This document shows, piece after piece, positions 28,584 to 37,333 of a stretch of DNA of 64,000 nt. The notes beneath the pieces were generated by a model. That model searched no databases, was not told the DNA's origin, and saw nothing but the letters and a program-made list of their open reading frames with translations. The position numbers and the translations under genes are program-made. The stretch comes from Pseudomonas soli (GTDB lineage Bacteria; Pseudomonadota; Gammaproteobacteria; Pseudomonadales; Pseudomonadaceae), in NCBI RefSeq assembly GCF_900110655.1, contig NZ_FOEQ01000003.1, positions 1-64,000 on the forward strand, given 5' to 3'. Numbering within the stretch: the first letter of the stretch is position 1; every line of letters begins with the position of its first letter.

Positions 28584-28733
28584 GCTAGGCTTTGTACGAA
28601 AAGTGCCTGCGCGACGATCATGCGGCGTTGAAAACAGGCTCGGAATGCTCATTTGCAACCAGCAAACTCCGCTTCCTCGCCTGTTTTCGCCTTACCTGAT
28701 CGCCGCTCGGCGACTTTTCGTACAAACCCTAGC
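28584..28733. mobile_element. 150-bp MITE-like element with CTAG duplication
   Basis: The terminal inverted repeats GCTAGGCTTTGTACGAAAAG (left) and, on the complement of the right end, GCTAGGGTTTGTACGAAAAG differ at one position in 20. Each end carries CTAG, which looks like a 4-bp target duplication of the IS5 type. The interior is also largely self-complementary (GAAAACAGGC near 28628 with GCCTGTTTTC near 28680). There is no transposase. It lies between the ABM-domain and amidohydrolase genes. Confidence 0.75.
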
Positions 28734-28752
28734 AATGGATCACGGCGGGTGC

Positions 28753-29304
28753 TCAGCGGCGCAGCCAGCCGGCACAGCGGCGGGTCACCCAAGGCATGAT
28801 GTAGAACACCACGGGCAGGATGACGAACAGGTTGGTGATCAAGTTGCCGGTGATCTGGCCACCCAACAGCGGATAGCGGGCAAACAGCGGCGCCAGTAAT
28901 TGCGGAATGACCAGGGTCATCGGGCAGATCACCAGGTAAGTGAGCACAGCCTGCTTCCAACGCGGTGGCTGCGAAGCGCCTGTAGCGCTTGGGGTGAACC
29001 AGAACTCCGGATCGTCATGCACCTGGGTCTGATCGCCCTCCTCCAGCAGCGGCAGCACTTCGGCCACCAGCGCTTGGCGCTCGGTGGAGTCGACCCAGGC
29101 CTGCAGCTGGCTGGCCTCGGCAAAGCGCACCACGGTGGTGAACTGGCGACCACCGTCGTCAGGGCGAATCACGTTGACGTCCAGATGGCCCGGTTGCCGA
29201 CGGGCCACGCCGACGGTGTGGCGCAGCCAGGTTTCATAGCGTGCCAGGGCTTCGGCGCGGACCTTGTGCTGGATGACCAGCGTGACCACGGTGCTGTCGT
29301 TCAT
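28753..29304 (-). CDS. Membrane-anchored antibiotic biosynthesis monooxygenase (ABM) domain protein
   Basis: A 183-residue protein. Residues about 5-100 form a ferredoxin-like ABM domain (VTLVIQHKVRAEALARYETWL, PGHLDVNVIRPDD, FTTVVRFAEASQLQAWVDS). The C-terminal part has two membrane helices (about 122-143 and 150-172). ABM folds occur in small oxygenases and in non-catalytic proteins, so activity is not certain. The ATG at 29304 gives MNDSTVVTLV. It follows ycaC by 57 bases in the same direction. Confidence 0.75.
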   Translation of the reverse strand: MNDSTVVTLVIQHKVRAEALARYETWLRHTVGVARRQPGHLDVNVIRPDDGGRQFTTVVRFAEASQLQAWVDSTERQALVAEVLPLLEEGDQTQVHDDPEFWFTPSATGASQPPRWKQAVLTYLVICPMTLVIPQLLAPLFARYPLLGGQITGNLITNLFVILPVVFYIMPWVTRRCAGWLRR

Positions 29305-29361
29305 CGCGGCGTACCTGAAAGGGGTGGGGCCAGGCACCGGGCCGGTGCCTGGCGGAGCGGC

Positions 29362-29991
29362 TTACTTGCCGGCGGTCAGGGCGTTGTAGCTGGTGATCAG
29401 GTTGCGGTAATCAGGGATGTGGTTGGAGAACAGCGCCGCCAGCCCTTCGACATCGTTGCGCCAGTCGCGGTGCAGCTCACAGGCCACGCCGAACCAGGTC
29501 ATCAGCTGGGCACCGGCCTGGCTCATGCGGTCGTGGGCAGCGTCGCGGGTCATTTCGTTGAAGGTGCCGGAGGCGTCGGTGACCACGAACACATCGAACT
29601 CTTCTTCAAGGGCCGCCAGGGCCGGGAAGGCCACGCACACTTCGGTCACCACGCCGGCAATGATCAGCTGCTTCTTGCCGGTGGCCTTCACTGCCTTGAC
29701 GAAATCTTCGTTGTCCCAGGCGTTGATCTGGCCGGGGCGGGCAATGTACGGGGCATCCGGGAACAGCTCTTTGAGTTCCGGCACCAGCGGGCCGTTGGGG
29801 CCTTGCTCGAAGCTGGTGGTGAGGATGGTCGGCAGGTTGAAGTACTTGGCCAGGTCGGCCAGGGCCAGTACGTTGTTCTTGAAGCGGTCCGGCTCGATGT
29901 CGCGGACCAGGGACAGCAGGCCGGCCTGGTGGTCGACCAGCAGTACGGCGGCGTCGTCTTTGTTCAGGCGGTTGTATTTGAAGTTGTTCAT
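29362..29991 (-). CDS. ycaC: Isochorismatase-family hydrolase YcaC
   Basis: A 209-residue cysteine hydrolase of the isochorismatase superfamily. Asp20 (LLVDHQAG) and Cys119 (GVVTEVCVAFPAL) are the expected catalytic pair. The length and the FNLPTILTTSFEQGPNGP and ARPGQINAWDN segments match YcaC, which forms large octameric rings and whose natural substrate is unknown. It is the first gene of the minus-strand series with the ABM-domain protein and the exported amidohydrolase. The upstream region has GGAGAACCGGCAATG as its ribosome site. Confidence 0.87.
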   Translation of the reverse strand: MNNFKYNRLNKDDAAVLLVDHQAGLLSLVRDIEPDRFKNNVLALADLAKYFNLPTILTTSFEQGPNGPLVPELKELFPDAPYIARPGQINAWDNEDFVKAVKATGKKQLIIAGVVTEVCVAFPALAALEEEFDVFVVTDASGTFNEMTRDAAHDRMSQAGAQLMTWFGVACELHRDWRNDVEGLAALFSNHIPDYRNLITSYNALTAGK

Positions 29992-30233
29992 TGCCGGTTC
30001 TCCTTGGGTTTCGATCTTCAGTGGTTTAGGTGTTTCGCGTTGATGGGAGAAGATTAAAACCAGGACCTTTTTGGCGGTAGATAGTGAAATTTGGCTTTAG
30101 CGTTCTATTTTACGAACGATAGATTGGCATTGCCTGTTCTGGCCTTATCGCGGGGCAAGTCGCATCCAGTCATTGCCCGCCACCCCAACCTGCTCTATTA
30201 CTACCCACAGCCCTCCCCTGCACCGAGACCACC

Positions 30234-31661
30234 ATGCTGGCGTTCATCCAGTCGTACCCGCTGTTGCTCGGCACCTTGCTGATCTTCTTCGACTTGTTGC
30301 TCTGGCAGCTGATCCCGCTGCAGCACAGGGTCTGGCGCATCGCCACGCGGCTGGTGATCTTCCTGTTGTTCAGCGCGGTGTTGCTGACGGCCGGCATGAG
30401 CCCGCTGCAACCGCCACCCTGGGCCGACGACGTGTCACGCAACCTGATGGCCACGGTGCTGGCGATCGGCTGGTGGCTGTTTGGCGCGCGCACGGTGACC
30501 GTGGTGTTCGGCCAATTGCTGGTGGCCCGCGGCAGTCACGGTGGGCGCCTGCTGCAGGATGTGCTGGGGGCGTTGATCTTCCTCGCTGCGGTGGTGGCGG
30601 CGGCGGCCTATGTGATGCAACTGCCGGTCAAGGGGCTGCTGGCCACCTCAGGGGTCATGGCCATCGTCATCGGCCTGGCGCTGCAGAGCACCCTGGCCGA
30701 CGTATTCTCGGGGATCGTGCTGAACACCACGCGGCCCTACCAGATCGGCGACGCGATCTCCATCGACGGCACCGAGGGCAAGGTGGTCGATATCGACTGG
30801 CGGGCCACCCGGCTGATCACTGGCAACAGCAGCCTGGCGGTGATCCCCAACTCGGTGGCGGCCAAGGCCAAGATCCTCAACTTCAGCCGCCCGGCCGAGG
30901 TGCACGGGGTGTCGATCAGCGTGGTGGTGCCGGCCAAGGTACGCCCGCAACGGGTGTTCGACGCGCTGGAGAAAACCCTGCAAGGCACCAGCATCCTGCT
31001 GGACAAGCCGGCGCCCAAGGTCACGGTAAAGGCTTCGACACTGGAGTCAGTGGAGTACGAGGCCAGCGGCTTCATCGCCGAGATGTCGCGCAAGACCGAA
31101 GTGCGCAACCAGTTGTTCGACCTCGCCCACCGCCACCTGGAAGCCAGCGGCGTGACCTGGAACACCGAGCTGGGCGCCCCGGTGCGCAGCCGCCAGCGCG
31201 AGCTGCTGGACGAAGTGCGGGTGTTCCGTTCGCTGAGCAACGAAGAGCGCGACGCCCTGAGCCAGCGCATGACCACGGTGGAATACCTCGCTGACCAGGT
31301 GATCCTCGACATCGACGAGCGCTCGGAGCATGTGCTGCTGATCAGCCGCGGCGTGGTGCTGGCGTCGGTTCGCGATGGCGAGCGGCTTATCGAGGGTGGC
31401 CGCATGGGGCCCGGCGAGGTGCTCGGGCTCGAGGGCCTGGTGGATGACGAAGCCTCGCCTGTCGAGTTTCGCGCCTTGAGTGGCTGCATGCTGTATCGCA
31501 TCGACAAGGAACAGGTGCGTGGGTGTCTGGCCGAAAGCGGCGATGTGAAGTCGGCACTGACCAAACTGCAGCGGTTTCGGCGGCAGAAGCGCGAGTCGCT
31601 GTTGTTGCAGAAACCGGCGGTTGTGAAGAAGGGTGGGTTCCTCAGCTGGTTACACAAATGA
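30234..31661 (+). CDS. Mechanosensitive (MscS-like) channel with cyclic-nucleotide-binding domain
   Basis: A 475-residue membrane protein. Four or so N-terminal helices (residues about 1-140) lead into the MscS pore helix and beta domain (about 140-310: LLATSGVMAIVIGLALQSTL, RPYQIGDAI, NSVAAKAKILNF). A cNMP-binding fold (about 325-445, with VILDIDERSEHVLLISRG and MGPGEVLGLEGL) follows. Similar cyclic-nucleotide-gated MscS-like channels are known in Synechocystis and rhizobia. Whether it binds cAMP is not shown; the usual Arg-Ala pair of the phosphate cassette is not obvious. It stands alone. Confidence 0.86.
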   Translation: MLAFIQSYPLLLGTLLIFFDLLLWQLIPLQHRVWRIATRLVIFLLFSAVLLTAGMSPLQPPPWADDVSRNLMATVLAIGWWLFGARTVTVVFGQLLVARGSHGGRLLQDVLGALIFLAAVVAAAAYVMQLPVKGLLATSGVMAIVIGLALQSTLADVFSGIVLNTTRPYQIGDAISIDGTEGKVVDIDWRATRLITGNSSLAVIPNSVAAKAKILNFSRPAEVHGVSISVVVPAKVRPQRVFDALEKTLQGTSILLDKPAPKVTVKASTLESVEYEASGFIAEMSRKTEVRNQLFDLAHRHLEASGVTWNTELGAPVRSRQRELLDEVRVFRSLSNEERDALSQRMTTVEYLADQVILDIDERSEHVLLISRGVVLASVRDGERLIEGGRMGPGEVLGLEGLVDDEASPVEFRALSGCMLYRIDKEQVRGCLAESGDVKSALTKLQRFRRQKRESLLLQKPAVVKKGGFLSWLHK

Positions 31662-31688
31662 CCTAGCTTCGTCGCCCGCACGGGCCCT

Positions 31689-31770
31689 ATCGCCGGCAAG
31701 CCGGCTCCCACAGGGCACGTGGAAAAGCCTGTGGGAGCTGCGGTTCGCCGCCGCGATTTGCCGGCGATGA
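31689..31770. repeat. Composite REP element between convergent genes
   Basis: TATCGCCGGCAAGCCGGCTC at 31689 and, inverted, CCTGTGGGAGCTGCGGTTCG..TTTGCCGGCGATGAGG make an imperfect REP pair between the MscS-like gene and amaA. Confidence 0.7.
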
Positions 31771-31784
31771 GGCCGGAACAGGAA

Positions 31785-33071
31785 TTACAGCACCACCCGC
31801 AGGCACTGCCCGGCGTGATACAGCGAGAACCCCGACTCGTAGAACGCCGTGCGCAACGATGGCGCGCTCACCGGCCTCATCGGCGAGAACGGAATCGGCA
31901 GGCTGTCCGGGTCATCCTTGAGCAGAAATTCCGCAAAGGCCCGGCCGATCACCGTCCCGGTGGTGTTGCCCCGCCCGTTGTAGCCGGTGACCGCCACCAG
32001 CCCCGGCGCCGGTTCGAACAGGCGCATCAGGTGGTCCGGAGTGAAGTCGATGCAGCCGGTCCAGTGCATCTCCCATTCGACCTTGCCCAGCGCCGGGTAG
32101 TAGTGGCTCTGGATGCGGTCGGCCCAGCTGCGCACGAACCAGGCTGGCTTGTTGTCGACCCGGCCGAGGCTGCCGAGCAGCAGCCGGCCCTGTTCGTCGC
32201 GGCGGATGCTGCTGAGCACCGTGCGGGTGTCCCACGAGCCTTGGCCATGGGGCAGGACCTGGTCGGCGGCGGCGCCGTGCAACGGCTTGGAAGCGACCTG
32301 GTAGTAGTAGCCGCGGAAGAAGTGCTTCTGCAGGTTGCTCCAATCGCCTTCGGTGTAGGCACCGGTGGAGATCACCACCTTGTCGGCACGCACTGCGCCC
32401 TGTGCTGTGCGCACCCGCCAGGCATCGCCATCGCGCGCCAGGCCTTCGACCGCGGACTGCTGGAACAGCTTGCCGCCCAGCCGGGTCACGGCAGCGGCCA
32501 GGCCCTGGGTGTAACCCATGGGGTTGATGGTGCCGGCGCGGCGGTCGAGCAGCGCGGCGGAAATCTTGTCGGTACCGCAGTATTCCTGGCATTGCGCGCC
32601 GGTCAGCAGCTCGACGTCGGCGCCGCGCCGGGTCCACTGCTGGTGGCGGGCTTCGAGGTCGGCGATGCCGGTGGCATTGTGTGCCATGTGCAGCGTGCCC
32701 TGGTGCCGGGCCTGGCAGTCGATACCCAGGCGCTCGATCATGGCGAACACTTCGCCCGGCGCATCGCCGAGCACCTTGTTCAGGCGTCCGCCCTGCTTGT
32801 GCCCGAGGGTGGCCTCGACGTCGTCGGGGCGGATCCAGGTGCCGGCGTTGACCAGGCCGACGTTGCGCCCGGAGCCGCCATGGCCGATCTTCCAGGCCTC
32901 CAGCAGGATCACCGACTTGCCCTGCTCCAGCAGATGGATGGCCGCCGACAGGCCGGTGATGCCGCCGCCGATCACGCAGACATCGGCCTTGTGCTGGCCG
33001 GCCAGGGCCTGGGCGGCAACGGTCGGCTGGGTGACGTGTTCCCACAAGCATTCTTGACGCAGTTCGGACAT
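31785..33071 (-). CDS. amaA: L-pipecolate oxidase
   Basis: A 428-residue FAD-dependent DAO-family enzyme that oxidises L-pipecolate to delta-1-piperideine-6-carboxylate in D-lysine degradation. FAD motif ADVCVIGGGITGLSAAIHLLE (residues about 28-48), then GHGGSGRNVGLVNAG; the C-terminal VTGYNGRGNTTGTVIGRAFA completes the FAD site. The ATG 33071 (MSELRQECLW) is preferred over 33086. It lies downstream of amaB on the same strand with a REP hairpin between them. The amaB and hglS neighbours make the assignment firm. Confidence 0.9.
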   Translation of the reverse strand: MSELRQECLWEHVTQPTVAAQALAGQHKADVCVIGGGITGLSAAIHLLEQGKSVILLEAWKIGHGGSGRNVGLVNAGTWIRPDDVEATLGHKQGGRLNKVLGDAPGEVFAMIERLGIDCQARHQGTLHMAHNATGIADLEARHQQWTRRGADVELLTGAQCQEYCGTDKISAALLDRRAGTINPMGYTQGLAAAVTRLGGKLFQQSAVEGLARDGDAWRVRTAQGAVRADKVVISTGAYTEGDWSNLQKHFFRGYYYQVASKPLHGAAADQVLPHGQGSWDTRTVLSSIRRDEQGRLLLGSLGRVDNKPAWFVRSWADRIQSHYYPALGKVEWEMHWTGCIDFTPDHLMRLFEPAPGLVAVTGYNGRGNTTGTVIGRAFAEFLLKDDPDSLPIPFSPMRPVSAPSLRTAFYESGFSLYHAGQCLRVVL

Positions 33072-33121
33072 GATCGGCTCCAGCAAATTTTATTCTTGTT
33101 GCGGCCCATCGTCGCGGTTCG

Positions 33122-33186
33122 TCGCCACGACAAGCCGGCTCCCACAGAGATCGACGCGGTCGCTGTGGGAGCCGGCTTGCCGGCGA
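33122..33186. repeat. REP hairpin between amaB and amaA
   Basis: CAAGCCGGCTCCCACA (33131-33146) and TGTGGGAGCCGGCTTG (33164-33179) are perfect inverted arms, with outer TCGCC/GGCGA. It lies inside the presumed amaB-amaA transcript. Confidence 0.8.
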
Positions 33187-33214
33187 AACTGGGGCAAAGC
33201 CCCCGCGACGATCA

Positions 33215-34705
33215 TCAGTCGAACACGATCCCTTGCGCCAGCGGCAATTCGCGAGAGTAGTTCACGGTGTTGGTCTGGCGACGCATGTAGCCTTTCCAGG
33301 CATCCGAACCAGACTCACGGCCACCGCCGGTTTCCTTCTCGCCACCGAACGCCCCGCCGATCTCCGCGCCGCTGGTGCCGATGTTGACGTTGGCGATGCC
33401 GCAGTCGCTGCCCGCGGCGCTCTGGAAACGTTCGGCCTCGCGCAGGTCGGTGGTGAAGATGCACGACGACAGGCCTTGCGGCACTTCGTTGTTCAGGCGC
33501 AGGGCCTCTTCGAAGTCGTCGTAGGCCAGCACGTAGAGGATCGGCGCGAAGGTCTCGTGGCGCACCACCTCGCTCTGGGCCGGCATCTCGGCAATGGCCG
33601 GCGACACGTAGTAGGCGTTCGGGTACTGCTCGGCGAGCTGGCGCTCGCCACCGAATACCTGCCCACCTTCGTCGCGGGCCTTGGCCAGCGCGCCCTGCAT
33701 GGCATCGAACGACTGCTTGTCGATCAGCGGGCCGACCAGGTTGTCCTTGCGCGGGTCACCGATGCGCACCTTGCCGTAGGCGGCTTTGACACGGGCGACC
33801 ACGTCGTCCTTGATCGAACGGTGCACGATCAGCCGGCGCAGGGTGGTGCAGCGCTGGCCAGCGGTGCCCACGGCAGAGAACAGGATGCCGCGCACGGCCA
33901 GGTCGAGGTCAGCGCTCGGAGCCAGGATCATCGCGTTGTTGCCACCCAGTTCGAGGATGCTGCGGCCGAAACGCGCCGCCACACGGGGGCCCACTTCGCG
34001 GCCCATGCGGGTGCTGCCGGTGGCACTGACCAAGGCCACGCGTGAATCGTCGACCAGAGCTTCGCCGGCGTCACGGCCACCGATCACCAGTTGCGCTATG
34101 CCTGCAGGGGCATCGCCGAAGGCTTTCAGCGCTTTGTCGAACAGCGCCTGGCACGCCAACGCGGTGAGCGGGGTCTTCTCGGACGGCTTCCACACCACCG
34201 CGTTACCCGCCACCAGCGCCAGCGCGGTATTCCACGCCCACACCGCCACCGGGAAGTTGAAGGCGCTGATCACCCCGACCACGCCCAGCGGGTGCCAGGT
34301 TTCGCGCATATGGTGGCCCGGACGTTCGGAGGCGATGGTCAGGCCGTACAGCTGGCGCGACAGGCCGACGGCGAAGTCGCAGATATCGATCATTTCCTGC
34401 ACTTCGCCCAGGCCTTCCTGGGTGATCTTGCCTGCTTCGATGGACACCAGCTCGCCGAGGTCGGCCTTGTGCTCGCGCAGCACCTCGCCGAACAGGCGCA
34501 CCAGCTCGCCACGACGAGGGGCCGGCACGCTGCGCCAGGCTTCGAAGGCCTGTTGCGCCTGGTCGATGCGGGCAACGGTGTCGGCCTTGCCGAGCAACTT
34601 CACCGAGGCGATCTGGCTGCCGTCGATGGGGGTATGGACAGGGTAATCGCCCTGGGTGTGAGCCGCGGCGGCAACGCCAAGGCGCTCGAGCAATCCAGCA
34701 ACCAT
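33215..34705 (-). CDS. amaB: L-aminoadipate-semialdehyde dehydrogenase (delta-1-piperideine-6-carboxylate dehydrogenase)
   Basis: A 496-residue aldehyde dehydrogenase of the ALDH7 (antiquitin-like) family, converting delta-1-piperideine-6-carboxylate / aminoadipate semialdehyde to 2-aminoadipate with NAD(P). Catalytic Cys286 is in GQRCTTLRR, the general base Glu252 in LELGGNN, and Asn150 in SAFNFPVA. Length is normal. It is divergent from a LysR gene and upstream of amaA, forming the D-lysine catabolic unit with hglS. Confidence 0.93.
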   Translation of the reverse strand: MVAGLLERLGVAAAAHTQGDYPVHTPIDGSQIASVKLLGKADTVARIDQAQQAFEAWRSVPAPRRGELVRLFGEVLREHKADLGELVSIEAGKITQEGLGEVQEMIDICDFAVGLSRQLYGLTIASERPGHHMRETWHPLGVVGVISAFNFPVAVWAWNTALALVAGNAVVWKPSEKTPLTALACQALFDKALKAFGDAPAGIAQLVIGGRDAGEALVDDSRVALVSATGSTRMGREVGPRVAARFGRSILELGGNNAMILAPSADLDLAVRGILFSAVGTAGQRCTTLRRLIVHRSIKDDVVARVKAAYGKVRIGDPRKDNLVGPLIDKQSFDAMQGALAKARDEGGQVFGGERQLAEQYPNAYYVSPAIAEMPAQSEVVRHETFAPILYVLAYDDFEEALRLNNEVPQGLSSCIFTTDLREAERFQSAAGSDCGIANVNIGTSGAEIGGAFGGEKETGGGRESGSDAWKGYMRRQTNTVNYSRELPLAQGIVFD

Positions 34706-34841
34706 CGTGCTTCTCCTTACATCGGGTGAAGGGGTTGAAAATGTCGTGGGTCAGTATTAATCCGATTACTCGGGTGCAACAAACGACCTTTATTCCGCAT
34801 ATCATTCCACCAGGTAATGATTTCAGCCGCCGAGACCGCTT

Positions 34842-35741
34842 ATGTCCAAACGCCTGGTACCGTCCATGACCGCCCTGCAGTGCTTCGAGGCCGCAGCCCG
34901 TCACCTGAGCTTCACCCGCGCCGCCGAGGAACTGCACCTGACGCAGAGCGCGGTGAGCAAGCAAGTGGCGCAGCTAGAGGAGATGCTGCGCCATCACCTG
35001 TTCCTGCGCATCCGCCGCCGCCTGCAACTGACGCCGGCCGGCAGCCTGTACCTGGCCGAGGTGAACAAGATCCTCACCCAGGTGGATATGTCCAGCCGCT
35101 ATGTCCTGAGCTACGGCTCGCAGACCGAAGTATTGAAGGTAGCCACTCAACCGAGTTTCGGCGTGCGCTGGCTGATCCCGCACCTCAAGGGCTTCGGCAA
35201 GCGCCACCCCAACCTGCACCTGGACATCCGCAACGAGATGGAACCTTTCGCCCTGCTGCAGGGCTCGGCCGACGTGGTGTTCTTCTATGGCCAAGGCACC
35301 TGGCCCGGGGCGACCTGCATCGAGCTGTTCGGCGAAGAAGTGGTGCCGGTGTGCGCGCCGGAGCTGTTGCAAGGGCGCACGCTGCCTGACGCCGGCGCGG
35401 TGGCGGAGCTGGTGCTGCTGCAGAGCACCTCGCGACCGCAGGCATGGCACGAATGGTTCCTGGAGCAAGGGCTGCATACCGACAACAGCTATCATGGGCC
35501 GCGCTTCGATACCTTCTACATGGCGTTGAGCGCGGCGCAGGCCGGCTGCGGGGTGGCATTGGTGCCCAGTTACCTGGTGGCCAAAGAGCTGGCCGAGGGC
35601 GCCCTGGTGCTGGCCTGGGACCATGCGATGAAAAGCAATGGCGCGCATTACCTGGCGTATGCCGAACATGCGGCGGAAGTGCCCAAGGTGCGGGCGTTGG
35701 TGGAGTGGGTTGCCGAGCAGATCCAGCGGCGCGAACACTGA
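34842..35741 (+). CDS. LysR-family regulator of the ama genes
   Basis: A 299-residue GcvA-like LysR regulator, with FEAAARHLSFTRAAEELHL in the helix-turn-helix (about residues 15-33) and an effector domain containing VATQPSFGVRWLIPHL. It is divergent from amaB across 136 bases and upstream of hglS, so it probably controls both. The inducer is likely a D-lysine pathway intermediate, inferred from position only. It resembles the LysR proteins at 2970 and 39496. Confidence 0.85.
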   Translation: MSKRLVPSMTALQCFEAAARHLSFTRAAEELHLTQSAVSKQVAQLEEMLRHHLFLRIRRRLQLTPAGSLYLAEVNKILTQVDMSSRYVLSYGSQTEVLKVATQPSFGVRWLIPHLKGFGKRHPNLHLDIRNEMEPFALLQGSADVVFFYGQGTWPGATCIELFGEEVVPVCAPELLQGRTLPDAGAVAELVLLQSTSRPQAWHEWFLEQGLHTDNSYHGPRFDTFYMALSAAQAGCGVALVPSYLVAKELAEGALVLAWDHAMKSNGAHYLAYAEHAAEVPKVRALVEWVAEQIQRREH

Positions 35742-35886
35742 CGCCATCGTGAGAGCGGGCTTGCCCCGCTATGGAGTCGTCAAGGTCGATCAAAAAAGGA
35801 ATGAAACCCGCACTTTTTTTCGCTTGTACGGCATCTCCATTCCCAGCTTTCATGTAAGTGTCCTCCACTCACCCAGGAAGCTTGCG

Positions 35887-37272
35887 ATGCCCGCCCACGA
35901 TTTCGTCAGCCCCGACAGCATCCGTGCGCAGTTCTCTGCCGCCATGTCGCTCATGTACAAGCAGGAAGTCCCCCTGTACGGCACGCTGCTTGAACTGGTG
36001 AGCGAAACCAACCGGCAGGTCATGGCCGCGCAGCCCAAGGTGGCTGAGGCCCTGCGCTGGACCGGCGAGATCGAACGCCTCGACCAGGAGCGCCATGGCG
36101 CCATCCGCGTGGGCACCGCCGAGGAGCTCGCCACCATCGCCCGGCTGTTCGCGGTCATGGGCATGGCGCCGGTCGGCTACTACGACCTGAGCTCGGCCGG
36201 CGTACCGGTACATTCCACCGCGTTCCGCGCCGTGCATGAGCAGTCGCTGCATGTCAGCCCGTTTCGGGTGTTCACTTCGCTGCTGCGCCTGGAACTTATC
36301 CACAACCCGCAACTGCGCAAACTGGCCCAGGGCATTCTCGACAAGCGGCAGATCTTCACCTCCCGTGTGCTGGAACTGATCGTCCAATGCGAACGCGATG
36401 GTGGCCTGAACGCGAGCGATGCCGAGACCTTCGTCCAGGAAGCGCTGCACACATTCCGCTGGCACCAGGACGCCACCGTCACTGCCGAGCAGTACCAGCA
36501 ACTGCACGACCAACACCGCCTGATCGCTGATGTGGTGGCGTTCAAAGGCCCCCACATCAACCACCTGACCCCGCGCACCCTGGACATCGACGCCATCCAG
36601 CTCGGCATGCCGGCCAAGGGCATCCCACCCAAGGCCGTGGTCGAGGGGCCGCCCACCCGTCGCCAGCCGATCCTGCTGCGCCAGACCAGCTTCAAGGCCC
36701 TGCAGGAAAAGGTCGCTTTCAGCGATGCCCAGGGCAGCCACACGGCGCGCTTCGGCGAGATCGAACAACGCGGCGCGGCGCTGACACCCAAGGGGCGCCA
36801 GCTGTACGACCGTCTGCTGGACGCGACCCGCGCGGCCCTCGGCGGCGCGCCGGCCGAGGCCAATGCCGAACGCTACATGACCCTGCTCGCCGAGCATTTC
36901 GCCGAATTTCCGGACGACCTGGGGCAGATGCGCGAACAAGGGCTGGCCTACTTCCGCTATTTCGCCACCGACAAGGGGCTGGCGGCGCGCGGGCAGCCCG
37001 GCCGCCCCACTACCCTGCAAGGGCTGATCGACGCCGGGCATGTGCATTACGAGGCGCTGGTGTACGAAGACTTCCTGCCGGTGAGTGCGGCGGGGATCTT
37101 CCAGTCCAACCTGGGGGATGATGGCCAGGCCGACTACGGCAGCAATGCCAACCGCGAGGCCTTCGAGCAGGCGCTGGGGCTGAAGGTGCAGGATGAATTG
37201 GCGCTGTATGCGCAAAGCGAGCGTAGGTCGTTGCAGGCGTGTGCGCAGGCGTTGGGGCTGTCGGCGCTATAA
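35887..37272 (+). CDS. hglS: 2-oxoadipate dioxygenase/decarboxylase (2-hydroxyglutarate synthase)
   Basis: A 461-residue DUF1338 (vicinal-oxygen-chelate-like) Fe(II) enzyme that turns 2-oxoadipate into D-2-hydroxyglutarate and CO2 with O2, linking D-lysine breakdown to central metabolism. His70 with Arg74 (ERHGAIR), His226 (INHLTPR) and a Glu near 293 (EIEQRG) agree, within one residue, with the metal-binding and substrate residues reported for P. putida HglS. The ATG at 35887 (MPAHDFVSPD) gives the family length. It follows the LysR gene and ends before a REP pair. Confidence 0.92.
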   Translation: MPAHDFVSPDSIRAQFSAAMSLMYKQEVPLYGTLLELVSETNRQVMAAQPKVAEALRWTGEIERLDQERHGAIRVGTAEELATIARLFAVMGMAPVGYYDLSSAGVPVHSTAFRAVHEQSLHVSPFRVFTSLLRLELIHNPQLRKLAQGILDKRQIFTSRVLELIVQCERDGGLNASDAETFVQEALHTFRWHQDATVTAEQYQQLHDQHRLIADVVAFKGPHINHLTPRTLDIDAIQLGMPAKGIPPKAVVEGPPTRRQPILLRQTSFKALQEKVAFSDAQGSHTARFGEIEQRGAALTPKGRQLYDRLLDATRAALGGAPAEANAERYMTLLAEHFAEFPDDLGQMREQGLAYFRYFATDKGLAARGQPGRPTTLQGLIDAGHVHYEALVYEDFLPVSAAGIFQSNLGDDGQADYGSNANREAFEQALGLKVQDELALYAQSERRSLQACAQALGLSAL

Positions 37273-37276
37273 ACGT

Positions 37277-37328
37277 CATCGCGGGCAAGCCCGTTCCCAC
37301 AGGGTCGGTGGGAGCAGGCTTGCCGCGT
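37277..37328. repeat. REP pair between convergent hglS and chemoreceptor genes
   Basis: CATCGCGGGCAAGCCCGTTC (37277) with inverted GTGGGAGCAGGCTTGCCGCG (to about 37328). Confidence 0.7.
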
Positions 37329-37333
37329 AAGTC

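Noticed and set aside
28603..28899. A 98-codon frame across the MITE
   Set aside because: It is formed by the repeat's own sequence and antisense of the ABM-domain gene; not a gene.
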